A stretch of DNA of 64,000 bases, from NCBI GenBank assembly GCA_029855935.1, contig JAGSHN010000023.1:62001-126000 (forward strand), read 5' to 3'. The position numbers and the translations under genes are program-made. Shown one piece after another: positions 63,914 to 64,000 of this stretch. Origin of the DNA: Candidatus Thorarchaeota archaeon (lineage in GTDB: Archaea; Asgardarchaeota; Thorarchaeia; Thorarchaeales; Thorarchaeaceae). Position 1 is the first letter of the stretch. Every line of letters begins with the position of its first letter. The notes below the pieces were generated by a model, which was not told where the DNA came from, ran no database searches, and saw nothing but the letters and a program-made list of their open reading frames with translations.

Positions 63914-64000
63914 TCACACTATGAAGTCGCGGACGGTCGCGTCAATCCCCATCACGTCGCGTCTGATGACGGACTCTGATTTCGCGATGTAGAAGATTAT
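63914..64000 (-). CDS. Partial gene, C-terminal end, cut by the window edge
   Basis: The minus strand reads through the right edge as IIFYIAKSESVIRRDVMGID and ends ATVRDFIV before the stop at 63914-63916. Too little is visible to assign a family. Confidence 0.4.
   Translation of the reverse strand: MIFYIAKSESVIRRDVMGIDATVRDFIV

Overview
The window looks archaeal. Promoters that can be recognised are TATA boxes of the TTATAT type, and the gene content fits archaea: MntA/HepT and VapBC toxin-antitoxin pairs, a type III-D CRISPR-Cas system, an archaeal family-5 solute-binding protein with a C-terminal anchor, zinc-ribbon/HTH membrane proteins, and secreted beta-propeller proteins with DxDxDG calcium loops. 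Base composition is slightly GC-rich by eye. The repertoire would fit an Asgard (Thorarchaeota-like) or related lineage, but no marker gene in the window settles this. No rRNA or convincing tRNA was found.

Layout. Positions 1-7300 hold two convergent secreted, membrane-anchored beta-propeller/calcium-loop proteins and a secreted subtilisin-like protease. Positions 7300-9460 are a decaying toxin-antitoxin patch: a VapBC pair with a frameshifted toxin, a PLD-like fragment, and an MntA/HepT pair whose toxin has a stop codon. Positions 9550-20200 hold a peptide-type ABC binding protein, a 1290-residue membrane protein of unknown role, remnants of a glycolate/lactate oxidase operon (glcD, glcF), an ICMT-like methyltransferase, an amidohydrolase and a membrane protein with a possible HEPN-like end. 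Positions 20600-32070 contain a ten-repeat WD40 protein, two more HepT/MntA modules and an orphan MntA, MscL, a DinB-like protein, a 42-residue cysteine-rich protein like the small subunits of glycyl-radical enzymes, and membrane proteins. Positions 32485-44041 carry a TauE/SafE transporter, two unknown membrane proteins, a GT4 glycosyltransferase with a GH130 phosphorylase, a P1B copper-type ATPase with a small HMA chaperone, a tandem duplication of a membrane-HTH-zinc-ribbon protein, and an AlkD-like protein.

Positions 44545-63715 are the centre of interest: a type III-D CRISPR-Cas locus between two CRISPR arrays (15 and 16 repeats) that share a nearly identical 111-base leader but differ in repeat sequence at two positions. 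The effector operon (51308-62174) runs CARF-HEPN-CARF ribonuclease, Card1-like CARF nuclease, HD-less Cas10 with an intact GGDD motif, Cas7, Csx10 (Cas5), fused Cas7-Cas7, Csx19 and the TIGR03986-type RAMP. Upstream lie a CARF-winged-helix regulator (Csa3-like, probably starting at CTG) with a tandem Lrp-like regulator, and divergently a two-gene operon of a HEPN-less Csx1-type CARF protein with a tandem SAVED-like protein. Cas1, Cas2 and Cas6 are absent from the window.

How it may work: the Cas10 complex would bind target RNA through crRNAs from the arrays and make cyclic oligoadenylate. That signal could be read by at least four CARF proteins and by the SAVED-like protein. The HEPN and Card1-like proteins would be effectors, the Csa3-like protein would couple the signal to transcription, and the HEPN-less CARF/SAVED pair could be a sink, ring nuclease or sensor. 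These roles are inferred from family membership.
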